The translations under genes and the position numbers were made by a program. This document shows, piece by piece, positions 55,729 through 64,000 of a DNA stretch of 64,000 nt. Under the pieces are notes generated by a model. That model did not search any database, was not told the DNA's origin, and saw only the letters and a program-made list of their open reading frames with translations. The DNA is from Saturnia japonica (taxonomy: Eukaryota > Arthropoda > Insecta > Lepidoptera > Saturniidae). How positions within the stretch are numbered: the first letter of the stretch is position 1; each line of letters starts with the position of its first letter. Location of the stretch: NCBI GenBank assembly GCA_033032175.1, contig CM065331.1:6572370-6636369 (forward strand). The letters are read 5' to 3'.

Positions 55729-57002
55729 GGTCCTTACATATGAAATTGGCGTTTTGTTGAACTGGTCACTTTGATCTCAAATATCTGGTGTCTGGTTAGA
55801 AATTCCAAATTCAAATTTATTTCAAATTTAGGCTTGTGTATTTGTTTCGAATTTAGTGATTCACTTGTTTTCGCATCATTTTATTTTTCTTTGACATCGT
55901 TCTTTTCACAAAATAGAAAATTTAAAATATCGCCTTATTTACTAATATAAGTTCCATTGTAGAATCAACGTTGCAGAATCAGCTCGAAGGATTAATTATG
56001 TGTATGGGAAAGCTACTGTAAAAGAAAACACGGTACGTTTTTGGTTCCAACGTTTTCGTTCTGGAAATTTTGACCTACGAAATAAACCCCGTGGACGGCC
56101 GGAGAACCTAGTTGAAAATGAATAATCAAAGGTGATCGTTGAAGCGAATCATTCGCAAACCACATCAGATTTAGGGACAGGCTTCGGTGTGAGTGATAAA
56201 AAAAATTCACTTGAAACAAACAGGAAAAGTGAAAAAGCTCGAGAAATTGATACCGCATGAATTGACTGAAGCACGCCAACAAAAACCTATTGAGTTCTGC
56301 ATTACATTACTCAACTGACCCAATAACGAGGGAGTTTTGAATCGTATTGTTACTTGTGACGAAAAATGGATCCTTTATGAAAATCGGAAACGCTCATCAC
56401 AGTTGTTGAACCCAGGAGAACCGGCCAAATCCTGTCCCAAGCGAAAATCGTCTCAGAAGAAGGTACTGGTGAGTGTTTGGTGGACCAGTGCTGGTGTCAT
56501 ACGCTACAGCTTCGTAAGATCTGTCCAGACGATAACGTCAGATCTGTATTGTCAACAATTGCAAACCATGATGGAAAAGCTAGCCGTTAAACAACCGAGA
56601 CTGGTCAATATCTCAAGCCCACTGCTGCTTCAGAACAACGCTGGACCCCATACTTTACGACCGACGGTCGCTAGATTAGAGCAACTGCGGTTGGAATGTC
56701 TCCGAAACCCACCATATTCCCCGTACATTGCTCAAACCATTACCACTTTTTTCGGAATTTGAACAATTTCTTGCAAGGAAAACAAATTCAATTCTGATGA
56801 GGCTGTCCAAACTGCCTTCAAGGATTTTATTGATTCTTGCTCCCACAATTTTTTCAGCAATGGAATCAATTAAGTACCATTAAAATGGCGAAAGTGCATA
56901 GATAATAATGGTATATACTTCGATTGATTAAATGTATAATTTCATTTTTTTTTTTTTTTTTTTCTTTTACCATATAAAACGCTAATTTCATATGTAGGGA
57001 CC
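55729..57002 (+). mobile_element. Mariner copy 2, complete ends, inactive
   Basis: 1274 bp. Terminal inverted repeats GGTCCTTACATATGAAATTG (55729) and its complement CAATTTCATATG-type right end closing at 57002 ('CTAATTTCATATGTAGGGAC'), flanked by TA on both sides (55727-55728, 57003-57004), the mariner target duplication. It shares the 5' UTR and transposase with 25545-26582. A T18 tract sits near the right end. Confidence 0.85.
55913..56870 (+). pseudogene. Mariner transposase pseudogene
   Basis: The start codon is ATA (55913) where copy 1 has ATG. The N-terminal half is split by stops and frameshifts (TVKENTVRFWFQRFRSGNFD is readable). From 56337 one frame is open for 141 codons: NRIVTCDEKWILYENRKRSS holds the first catalytic Asp; the second is Asn (LLQNNAGPH); the third, expected in YSPDLAPTDYH, is lost to a one-base deletion that shifts the frame (YSPYIAQTITTFF). 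Later residues (FLQGK-type) are in another frame. Three independent lesions in the active site show long inactivity. Confidence 0.8.
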
Positions 57003-57009
57003 TAATATT

Positions 57010-57215
57010 ATTATCGTAAGTACATAAACTAAATATGAAAGTTTGTATGTTTGTTATTCAATCACACAAAAACGGCTGAACGGATTTGAATGCAATTTAA
57101 CACACTGATATTTTATAAACCTGGATTAACACCTAGGAAACTTTTTATCCGTTATATGACATAATTTTCATTTCTCTCAGGACGGAATTCTGAAGTCCAC
57201 GTAGACGAAGCATGC
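57010..57215 (+). repeat. Family I-like retroelement tail
   Basis: 'CACACAAAAACGGCTGAACG', 'GATTTGAATGCAATTTAACA', 'GGAATTCTGAAGTCCACGTA' and 'GACGAAGCATGC'. Resembles the RTE-like tails of Lepidoptera. Confidence 0.45.
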
Positions 57216-57559
57216 ATTTCAGTTATATTGATACATCTATTTTAATTAAAATAAAATTATTTTTAAATTATGTATAGTTCGTGTTTCAGTTGAACATTCT
57301 GGCAACTAGTGCGAGACATCTGTCGGATGGGATGTGGTTTAAGCACGCGCATCGTTTGACAAGGAGTTATTTATATTGTACGATTTAAAAATAATAACCC
57401 TTGTTTGGGTTGTTTGATTCCGAAACCTTTGCCTATTATAAATATAAACTAATGAACTTGATATGTACAAAATTATTAACTTACTAGCGGTTTGCCCGCA
57501 GCTCTGCACGTGTTTGTTACTACCCTGTAGATAATACATCCCGTAATTTTAGTTTTACT

Positions 57560-58010
57560 CATATTGTTGACAGTTAATATGCCGTATCAACTGAGGAATG
57601 GTATGTATTTCCCGTGTACAATTTTCATCAAAATTGGTAAATATTTTTTATTATTCTACGATTTCTACTAAATTATTAACGATTCCTATAATATCTTTAT
57701 TATAGAATGACGTATGCTTCCCGTCTACAAAATTTTATCAGAATCGGTTGAGAAATGATGAAATTTCACTGTTGTGAAATTCTTGTTTTACGATTTCTAG
57801 ATGTAATATTGACAATTTTATTGTTATAGCCCATCGATTATATAATTACTTATACTTCTTGTGCACAAACTTTACGATTCCTAAAAGTTTTATTGAAAAT
57901 TCTCATGGCTCATCTTTCATGGAATGATTTATACTTCCCGTGTACAAAATTTCATCAAAATCGGTCCAGAATTTTACGATTCTAAAAAAAGAAAAATCCT
58001 AAAAGTAATA
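57560..58010 (-). repeat. Family M array, four units
   Basis: Four recognisable unit starts, 'GGAATGGTATGTATTTCCCG' (57597), 'GAATGACGTATGCTTCCCG' (57706), 'TAATTACTTATACTTCTTG' (57842) and 'GGAATGATTTATACTTCCCG' (57920), each followed by a CATCAAAATCGGT-like core or a gap in it. Spacing 80-135 bp. Clearest case of the tandem structure. Confidence 0.65.
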
Positions 58011-58044
58011 TTAAGTAAGCAAAGTATTATTGGGGTTTTCTATG

Positions 58045-58190
58045 AAATTCACAGTAGCAGCTCAGAGTTAGGCTTCGTGCTAATGGCAATAGGCTCACCC
58101 CCTATTACATGGGACCTAAAAACACACCCGACGCACTGTGGTTGTTCAAGGGTTTCGGGGATTTATCCGTGATGTGATGTTATGTTAATT
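58045..58190 (+). mobile_element. SINE S1, 5'-truncated
   Basis: 'CTAATGGCAATAGGCTCACC', 'CCCTATTACATGGGACCTAA', ending TATGTTATG-like. Pol III boxes lost. Confidence 0.6.
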
Positions 58191-58199
58191 AATCCTTTT

Positions 58200-58420
58200 T
58201 TATATTCTTTATAGGTTTAGTATTTAGCTACAATCTCAAATGATGATAAGTCACGATGTGTCTCAAAATGATAACACGCATAGACTAGTGGGAAGGATTG
58301 GCTCTCAAGTGCCAACTGCCGGAACAATCCTTGTTTAATGGCGACAAATTTTCAACATGAAGATCTAACCAGGCGGGCAATAATATAATCATGATTTACC
58401 TTCAACAGTTAAAAAATTAG
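58200..58420. repeat. Family P SINE body fragment
   Basis: 'CTACAATCTCAAATGATGAT', 'AGTGGGAAGGATTGGCTCTC' and 'CATGAAGATCTAACCAGGCG' parallel 30950-31100 and 20040-20150. Confidence 0.45.
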
Positions 58421-58424
58421 TGAT

Positions 58425-59170
58425 TTTTTCCCAGGAAGAAGACTGTGTGTATACTTACGTACATACCTACCGGTATTATTAATAAGTAAAAAATCGTATC
58501 GTGCTCGTTACGTATGTTATAAATAATACTGATGCATCATCCAAACTCAGTTTTGGCGTTAAAATGATTTAGTCGAAGTCTCGTCCACTGAAATTTATGA
58601 ACGTAACCGTCTGAAATAAACATCCAGTTTTGTTGAACCTTGAATCTGTTACCTATCGTTACGAATCAGATATCCTCCTACACTGGACATTTGAATATTA
58701 CTTTTTTTCCCCAAATAAACCGTTTACAAAGATCGTAACAGTTCAGAACATAGATTTAATATATTATACTCTATGTCTATGGTTCAAAATTATAATATAT
58801 CGTTCGAGGTTTATTTTAAATGTATTTTGTGGTATTTACGTTTTATTTTTGTAGCAATTAAAGGATGAAACATGAGAAATCGTTTCGTAATGATCAACTA
58901 GGCGCTTGAACTGGAAATATTTTGTTTGCAGATCGATTTCAAAGTTATATATTTTAATTGGCACGTAAATAAATGCGAGTTTAAAATTAGAGAACGCTTA
59001 GTAGAATTAGTTTGAGGCGATAATGCGTTATATGCCAGTAGTATCGTCTGCGATGAAGGATTTGTCATGATCACATCCACTGTTCAATGTAGTCCTGTGC
59101 TTTGGCCCCATCGGCCATTCGTTCTTCGAGCTACGTGCCAAACTTTATGTACAAATGACATAAAAACCTT
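58425..59170. other. Intergenic DNA, nothing recognised
   Basis: No repeat partner, RNA gene or coding frame. Confidence 0.4.
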
Positions 59171-59181
59171 TAACTTTTGTT

Positions 59182-59269
59182 CCAAGTCCGGTGAAGCTGT
59201 AAAAGCCGCGGCGGCTTTAGGGGCCCTCAGGCTAACAGTGTAGTCAGTTCTAAAAAAAAAAAAAAAAAA
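59182..59269 (+). mobile_element. Family K retroposon, ultra-short form
   Basis: 70 bp starting CCAAGTCCGGTGAAGCTG plus about 19 A, flanked by AACTTTTGTT (59172-59181 and 59270-59279). Almost identical to the last 70 bp of the long form at 15302-15371. Confidence 0.75.
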
Positions 59270-59279
59270 AACTTTTGTT

Positions 59280-60240
59280 TAAGAACATCATCGTATTTTA
59301 AATATACCTTATTGTTATTGTTAGTATTTTAGGACATGTCTCAATTAATTTTAAGTAACAAAATTGTTTGAAAAGCACTTTAAAACATAATTTGCGTGGT
59401 CGCCCTTAAAAAATTAATCCCCTTTATGTTCTAAGCTTAGTGTTAGACGTGTCAGTGTCTACATCACTATCTAAGTTGCCTATCTAACACATGTATAAAT
59501 TGGTCAAACCCTAACAATTACAATAAATTAGTTAAATAATATACCTACTATTTAAGACTTTCCAAAGCTTCAGTTTCTCATTAAATCCAAAAGTAATCTC
59601 AAAGCTTTTTGAAACTGTAAATATTTGCAACTTTCTTTCACTTTAGTGTTTACTTTTGAATTGAATGAAGCTTTAATATAGATAAGAATAAATATTGTAA
59701 CTAGTGATGGGAGAGTTTAGTTTGTGTTAAATAATTGATTATTTTTAAACAATCCACAGCAATCCACAGCTAAATAGTCAATTATTTTGTCAAAAATAAA
59801 TGAAAGCCAACGTTAAATTAAAATACTGCATAAAATTTTATTACAATATGTGATGCTACGTCAAGAATATAAATAGAATACCTTTTTTACCAGTGATAAA
59901 TGGCCTAACTCTAAAAATGACCAAATACAAGTCTAAGATTAAAATTACATATTTATGATAATATATTAACAATTAAACTATATTAAAAGATACAATTAAT
60001 TATACGGTAAATACTTTTTTTCAACAAAAAAAGTCTGTGGCAACATGTCAAAAATAGGACTGAAAGGACTTTTGGCCTAATTTTATAATCTGTCATGTAG
60101 ACCTTAAATTGTGTATTACAAGTGTAATTTTAGTTATTGTGAACAAGTTAATTGTAATAAAAATAATAACATTGACGTTAAATTCTTAGATACTACCAAA
60201 GCTGTAGAATACTGGAACTAATACAGAACACTATAATTAA
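59280..60240. other. AT-rich intergenic DNA, nothing recognised
   Basis: Contains a short tandem 'ACAATCCACAGCAATCCACAGC' -like doublet at 59752-59770. No gene. Confidence 0.4.
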
Positions 60241-60244
60241 TTAC

Positions 60245-60650
60245 TTGATAATTAATACATACATACATAAATCACGCCTATTTCCCAACGGGGTAGGCAG
60301 AGACCACGTCCTTCCACCTGCTACGATCCTGCCATACTTCTTTCGCTTCTTCGACATTCATTAATCTTTTCATGCATGCTCGTCGGTTTAGAGTACTCTT
60401 GACCTTACCTTTCTTCAGAACGTCTCCTATTTGATCGATAAATGTTCGTCTAGGCCTTCCTCTTCCAACGATTCCTTTCATACTCGCATCATAAATTTGT
60501 TTAGTCATTCTTCTTTCATTCATTTTCTCAACATGCCCAAACCATTTAAGCATCCCTTTCTCTATCCGTGTGACTATATCTTCTTTCACACCACAAAGCT
60601 CTCTTATCACACTATTTCTTATCTTATCTTCACTTGATAATGGTCTTCAA
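60245..60650 (-). pseudogene. Non-LTR reverse transcriptase C-terminal end, copy 2
   Basis: Open frame of 110 codons (60610 to 60278): MIRELCGVKEDIVTRIEKGM, LKWFGHVEKMNERRMTKQIY, GRGRPRRTFIDQIGDVLKKG and RRACMKRLMNVEEAKEVWQD, ending SAYPVGK and a stop. The WFGHVEKM and GRGRPRR motifs mark the C-terminus of endonuclease/reverse-transcriptase elements frequent in Lepidoptera. It ends with (ATGT)n. 5'-truncated, so no catalytic domain. Sister of 24513-24785. Confidence 0.7.
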
Positions 60651-60654
60651 TAAA

Positions 60655-61285
60655 GAAGACTACTTGGCAAGTTAGGAAAAGGAAGAAGAAGAAGGAATGA
60701 CAGATTTTTTTTTCTGCAGTGCTGTAAAATGTAATTACTATAAATGCCGTATGTACCTAATGATTAAAGTACAGTACGATTATCGTATTCTTATCGGATA
60801 ACTTATTGTGCATATTGAAACTTGAAGGTGAATTTCAGTTAAAAATGGTCAGAAATGATATTATTCAAATCATGCGAAATATACTTCCCACAATTTTAAT
60901 AAGTTTCAATTATTCTATTCTACCGCGTGTAAACTACAAACTTGTATTGTGTACCTCATTACGATGCCAATAAACGAATTTAGTCTAATTATCACATCTC
61001 TACTCACAATATAATTCAAGCTTCACCTATTTCAAAAATAAACTAAAATCAGTTACACATATTCGTTTGCGACATCTGAAGCTATATAACGGAAGTTTTA
61101 CTTTTGTAATTTGATTCGGTCACATCAAACAACATGAAACGAGTCTATGGTGTCTATTCTAGGCAGCCATCTTGCAGCCACATGTCAAACTGTGGCGCGA
61201 AAATAAATAAATTGTTTACGTTAATTCGCTTTGAAAGTTAATTTAAATTTTCCTATTACGTTTCACTGATTTATTTTTAACTTTT
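60655..61285. other. Intergenic DNA, nothing recognised
   Basis: No gene or repeat partner. A purine-rich GAAGAAGAAG patch is at 60680-60700. Confidence 0.4.
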
Positions 61286-61289
61286 TTAG

Positions 61290-61470
61290 CCATAACTTCT
61301 TTGTAAGTATATAGACCTATTTGGATGATTCTTTTTTTTTGTTGTATAGAGGATAGGTATCTCAAGGGTGGTCCCAATTTAATTTCATTGGCTTTGAACC
61401 TTCAACTTTGAAGATACTCCAGGGATCTCTTCAAAATAATTTAAGTTAGATTCCTTTTTTGTTAAAAATT
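61290..61470 (+). repeat. Family L dispersed repeat
   Basis: 'TTTGGATGATTCTTTTTTTT', 'GTATCTCAAGGGTGGTCCCA', 'TTCAACTTTGAAGATACTCC'. Well-preserved forward copy. 61475-61870 beyond it is unassigned. Confidence 0.6.
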
Positions 61471-61872
61471 GTCTCGTTAATCGTTACTCTATAGATGTAC
61501 TGATATTAATTATTTGAATAATTATTGAAGTAAAGGTAAATAATAGCGGATGAGAAAAAAACATAGCTCCTCGAACAAATAAATCTACGTGTATTCATTT
61601 GATAGGCGTGTTCTTTCGAGCACTAGACGTTGATTTTTAACACGTTGAATTATTATTTTTAACGCGTCTTATAGGTGGACAACGGAAAGGAAAGAATGTT
61701 CTCGAAACCTTATCTGAATGGAACACAAAGTGATCGATTGCGTCGAACGTTCCTAGAAGGACCTACATTATATCAAAATAGCATTGTTAATAACGACTCT
61801 TTCCGCCACAAAGGGCGTAAGAAGCTTTTGGTGGGACCAAACTGTCATGTAGTGGTTTTCGTTTTTTATTCA

Positions 61873-62275
61873 TAAACTAGCTGTGCCCGCGGCTTCGCTC
61901 ACGTGGACTACAGAATGCCCGCGCGAATCTTGCTCCCCCGCTCCCGGCTATTTTAAAAACAAAAATGCTTATTGTGGGTGTTCTTTAGAAGATAGACGTT
62001 TACTCTCCCAGACTTTTTTATAGGTCTTTTCAATGTCTACAATTGTTTATTAACTTAATTTTCTAGATCTCTTATGGTTTATTCAGCGTAAGCCATTTAA
62101 GCGCCCGAATTGATTCACCATGACCAATATTTTTTATTCGTGCGGAACCCTAATTCTAATTCTAATATACAAGTAGCCTAAGTTACTCTCTATAAATTCA
62201 GCTATCTACTAGTGAAAGTCCCTTCAAAATCGGTCCAACCGTTTTAGAGATTACCCGGAACAAACAGACAGACAA
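61873..62275 (+). repeat. Family F retroelement tail, reference copy
   Basis: Best forward copy: 'AAACTAGCTGTGCCCGCGGC', 'TTCGCTCACGTGGACTACAG', 'GTTTATTCAGCGTAAGCCAT', 'CTACTAGTGAAAGTCCCTTC', 'CGGAACAAACAGACAGACAA'. About 400 bp, non-coding; probably the 3' end of an RTE-like element. 62280-62660 is unassigned. Confidence 0.7.
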
Positions 62276-62662
62276 AAACTTAAAAAATGGTTGTTTTGTT
62301 ATAGGTATCGTATAATCTTTCATAATTATGCATTTAGTAAAAACCTGTTATTTCGACATTACATACAGACACTTCAATGTTATTAATTGTATATATTTGT
62401 ATTGCTTGACCCTATATTTTGTAATACAGGTGGCATATTGCATAATAATGCTTGTTTATTCTGCACAAGTGAAGTGGATTGCAAATATTAACATGGACCA
62501 TCAATTCTGAGATGCCATAAAAACTACCTAGAAAGTTCTAACAACGGAGCCACTAAGATGGTATTAGGATACTAAAATTATCATTAAACCTTTGATTATA
62601 CACCTAAAAGTCATCAGACACTCTAAAATGTGAATTCACTGAATAATGGCAGTGATGGTCTT

Positions 62663-62902
62663 TGTAGCGACATCTCTCGCCACAACTGACGCATCAACGC
62701 TCGACACAACTACGTAGCGACACATAGCGACATCTATCGAGCCACATAGTACGCATCCTACTATTCCACTTGCGCTATAGAAATTCACTCTATCATTGAG
62801 TATATATACAAGAACCCGACTACAACAGTTGGGTTTCCAAGTCCGGTGAAGGTGTAAAAGCCGCAGCGGCTTTAGGGCCCCTAAGGCTAACAGTGTAGTC
62901 AG

Positions 62903-62972
<70 letters not shown>

Positions 62973-63075
62973 AACAGTTGGGGCAGCTGCCCGCCAGACA
63001 TGGTACCCGTCTGGCCGGAGGATCCTCCCTACTTATTCTATGGCGGATGAGGAACTTTACTCTCTATTCCGCACC
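62663..63075 (+). mobile_element. LTR-like element copy B, split by a retroposon
   Basis: TGTAGCGACATCTCTCGCC start, TATA-like GAGTATATATACAAGAACCC, then an insertion, then 'GCAGCTGCCCGCCAGACATG', 'GGATGAGGAACTTTACTCTC' and loss of homology after TTCCGCA near 63089. No clear target duplication of its own. Confidence 0.55.
62834..62970 (+). mobile_element. Family K retroposon, ultra-short form with a 65-base A tail
   Basis: 73 bp beginning TTTCCAAGTCCGGTGAAG plus an uninterrupted run of 65 A (62907-62971, last A shared with the repeat). Flanked by ACAACAGTTGGG (62822-62833 and 62971-62982). The insertion point corresponds to that in LTR copy A. The long pure A tail suggests a very recent event. 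Confidence 0.75.
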
Positions 63076-63229
63076 TCCGCTAAAGTCTTCAATACAGAGG
63101 ACCAGTTGCCAGTTTAGACAGAAGCAAAGCGTAAGTCCAAATTAAAAACTTATGGCAATAAAAAAATAAATTAACCTTTACTTAATTCGTTTGGTTTTAT
63201 ACCTACTTATAAATTACTTATTAATATTT

Positions 63230-63605
63230 TAATAGAAATCCGTCAATCGTGCACACACGTGAATCGTATTCCCGTCCCGTTCCCTGTTATTTTAAAGACA
63301 AAAGAGCTTATTGTGAGTAATCATTAGAAGTTAGACATGTTTGTTATGCTCTTGTTAACTTTTTGCAAGTGTTTTTAAGATCTACAAATACGTACTACAT
63401 GAATTTGATATATCTGTTATGGTTTACTCAGGGTAAGCCATTTAATCGTCCCAAACTCGTCGTTTTTCCGAATGGATTTTTCTGTTTGCGTGGAACCCTA
63501 TTAATTTTTCTAAAATAAAATTAGCCAATATCAGCTACCTGCCAGTGAAAGTCTCGCTAAAAGCGATCCAACTGTTTCGGAGGTTATCCGGAACAAACAA
63601 ACAGA
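63230..63605 (+). repeat. Family F retroelement tail, diverged copy
   Basis: 'CGTCAATCGTGCACACACGT', 'GAGCTTATTGTGAGTAATCA', 'GGTTTACTCAGGGTAAGCCA', 'CAGTGAAAGTCTCGCTAAAA', 'TCCGGAACAAACAAACAGAA'. 63610-64000 after it is AT-rich with an A16 tract at 63953 and no gene. Confidence 0.6.
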
Positions 63606-64000
63606 AATACAGATTAAAATTTAAAAACTTGGTTTTTTTTAATTATAAGTAGGCATTTGCTTTTTGCATTTAGTAAAAAGCTGTAATTTTGGCATTACAA
63701 ACAAACACTTCAATTTTATTAATTTGTAGAGATTTCTAGGATTTTTTTGATATTATAGTAGGTAACTTCTAAAATTTAGACCATTATAAATATTTATGTA
63801 CGATAAGTACAATTTAAAAATTATTAATTTAAATTTTATAGACTACATAAAAGTGTAAATGTATATTTTATTTGTACCTACTTCTATATATTAATCCAAA
63901 TCACCACACCACTGCGCCGGCCACAATCAACCACGCTGATCGTACGCTTCTGTAAAAAAAAAAAAAAGTGTGTGCGTGTAACCTTTACGCGTGGAGTTTT

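Noticed and set aside
57560..58010. Regularly spaced repeats resembling a CRISPR array
   Set aside because: Units are imperfect and over 100 bp apart, there are no cas genes, and the DNA is eukaryotic.
62636..63001. 121-codon minus-strand frame with a poly-Phe run
   Set aside because: The poly-Phe is the translated complement of the 65-base A tail of a retroposon; likewise the frames at 15059-15493.

Overview
The window is animal nuclear DNA and most likely comes from a moth or butterfly. It is AT-rich, genes are rare and split by introns, and nearly every recognisable protein fragment belongs to a transposable element. The element content (tRNA-derived SINEs ending in a 'GGCCGTGTGTG' tail, jockey-like reverse transcriptase ends, mariners, many 'ACTAGCTGTGCCCGCGG' retroelement tails) is typical of Lepidoptera. 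No bacterial-style operon, CRISPR array, rRNA or genuine tRNA gene is visible. Repeat families below carry private letters (E, F, G and so on) given only to link copies inside this window; they are not database names.

The only convincing host genes are two small paralogous genes in tandem on the + strand. Each encodes a secreted single-domain Kunitz-type protease inhibitor. Both have three exons with the same intron phases (1, then 2) and exons 2 and 3 of identical length (61 and 118 nt). Gene 1 (exons 3747-3804, 5062-5122, 5932-6049) has the six canonical cysteines and an aspartate at the predicted P1 site, but the 5' splice site of intron 1 reads AT where the paralogue has GT. Gene 2 (exons 10320-10383, 11819-11879, 13740-13857) has normal splice sites, arginine at P1 (trypsin type) and a seventh cysteine. 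Homology reaches the promoters (a shared GATAAG plus TATA arrangement), the introns and several hundred bases of upstream DNA, so the pair arose by a segmental duplication of roughly 3 to 5 kb (about 3180-6140 and 9130-13930).

The DNA between the duplicons (6.1-9.1 kb) holds reverse transcriptase fragments and a Tigger/pogo-type transposase relic. From 13.9 kb to the end I find no supportable host gene. That 50 kb is layered transposon debris: three LTR-like copies at 14.7, 30.0 and 62.7 kb, two of them split at the same internal site by a poly(A) retroposon; two dead mariners of one family (25.5-26.6 and 55.7-57.0 kb); a degenerate Tc1/mariner-superfamily element with DD41D-like spacing that is split by a young truncated non-LTR element (47.1-48.7 kb); a clean solo LTR with 5-bp target duplication (44.67-45.54 kb); a MITE split by a tRNA-derived SINE (35.5-36.05 kb); and many 3' tails of non-LTR elements.

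The Kunitz pair is the only place where genes have a shared function: two secreted inhibitors under related promoters that have diverged in target specificity, disulfide chemistry and possibly expression competence. The best leads are the lost donor and swapped P1 residue in the Kunitz genes, and the same-site retroposon insertions inside the LTR family.
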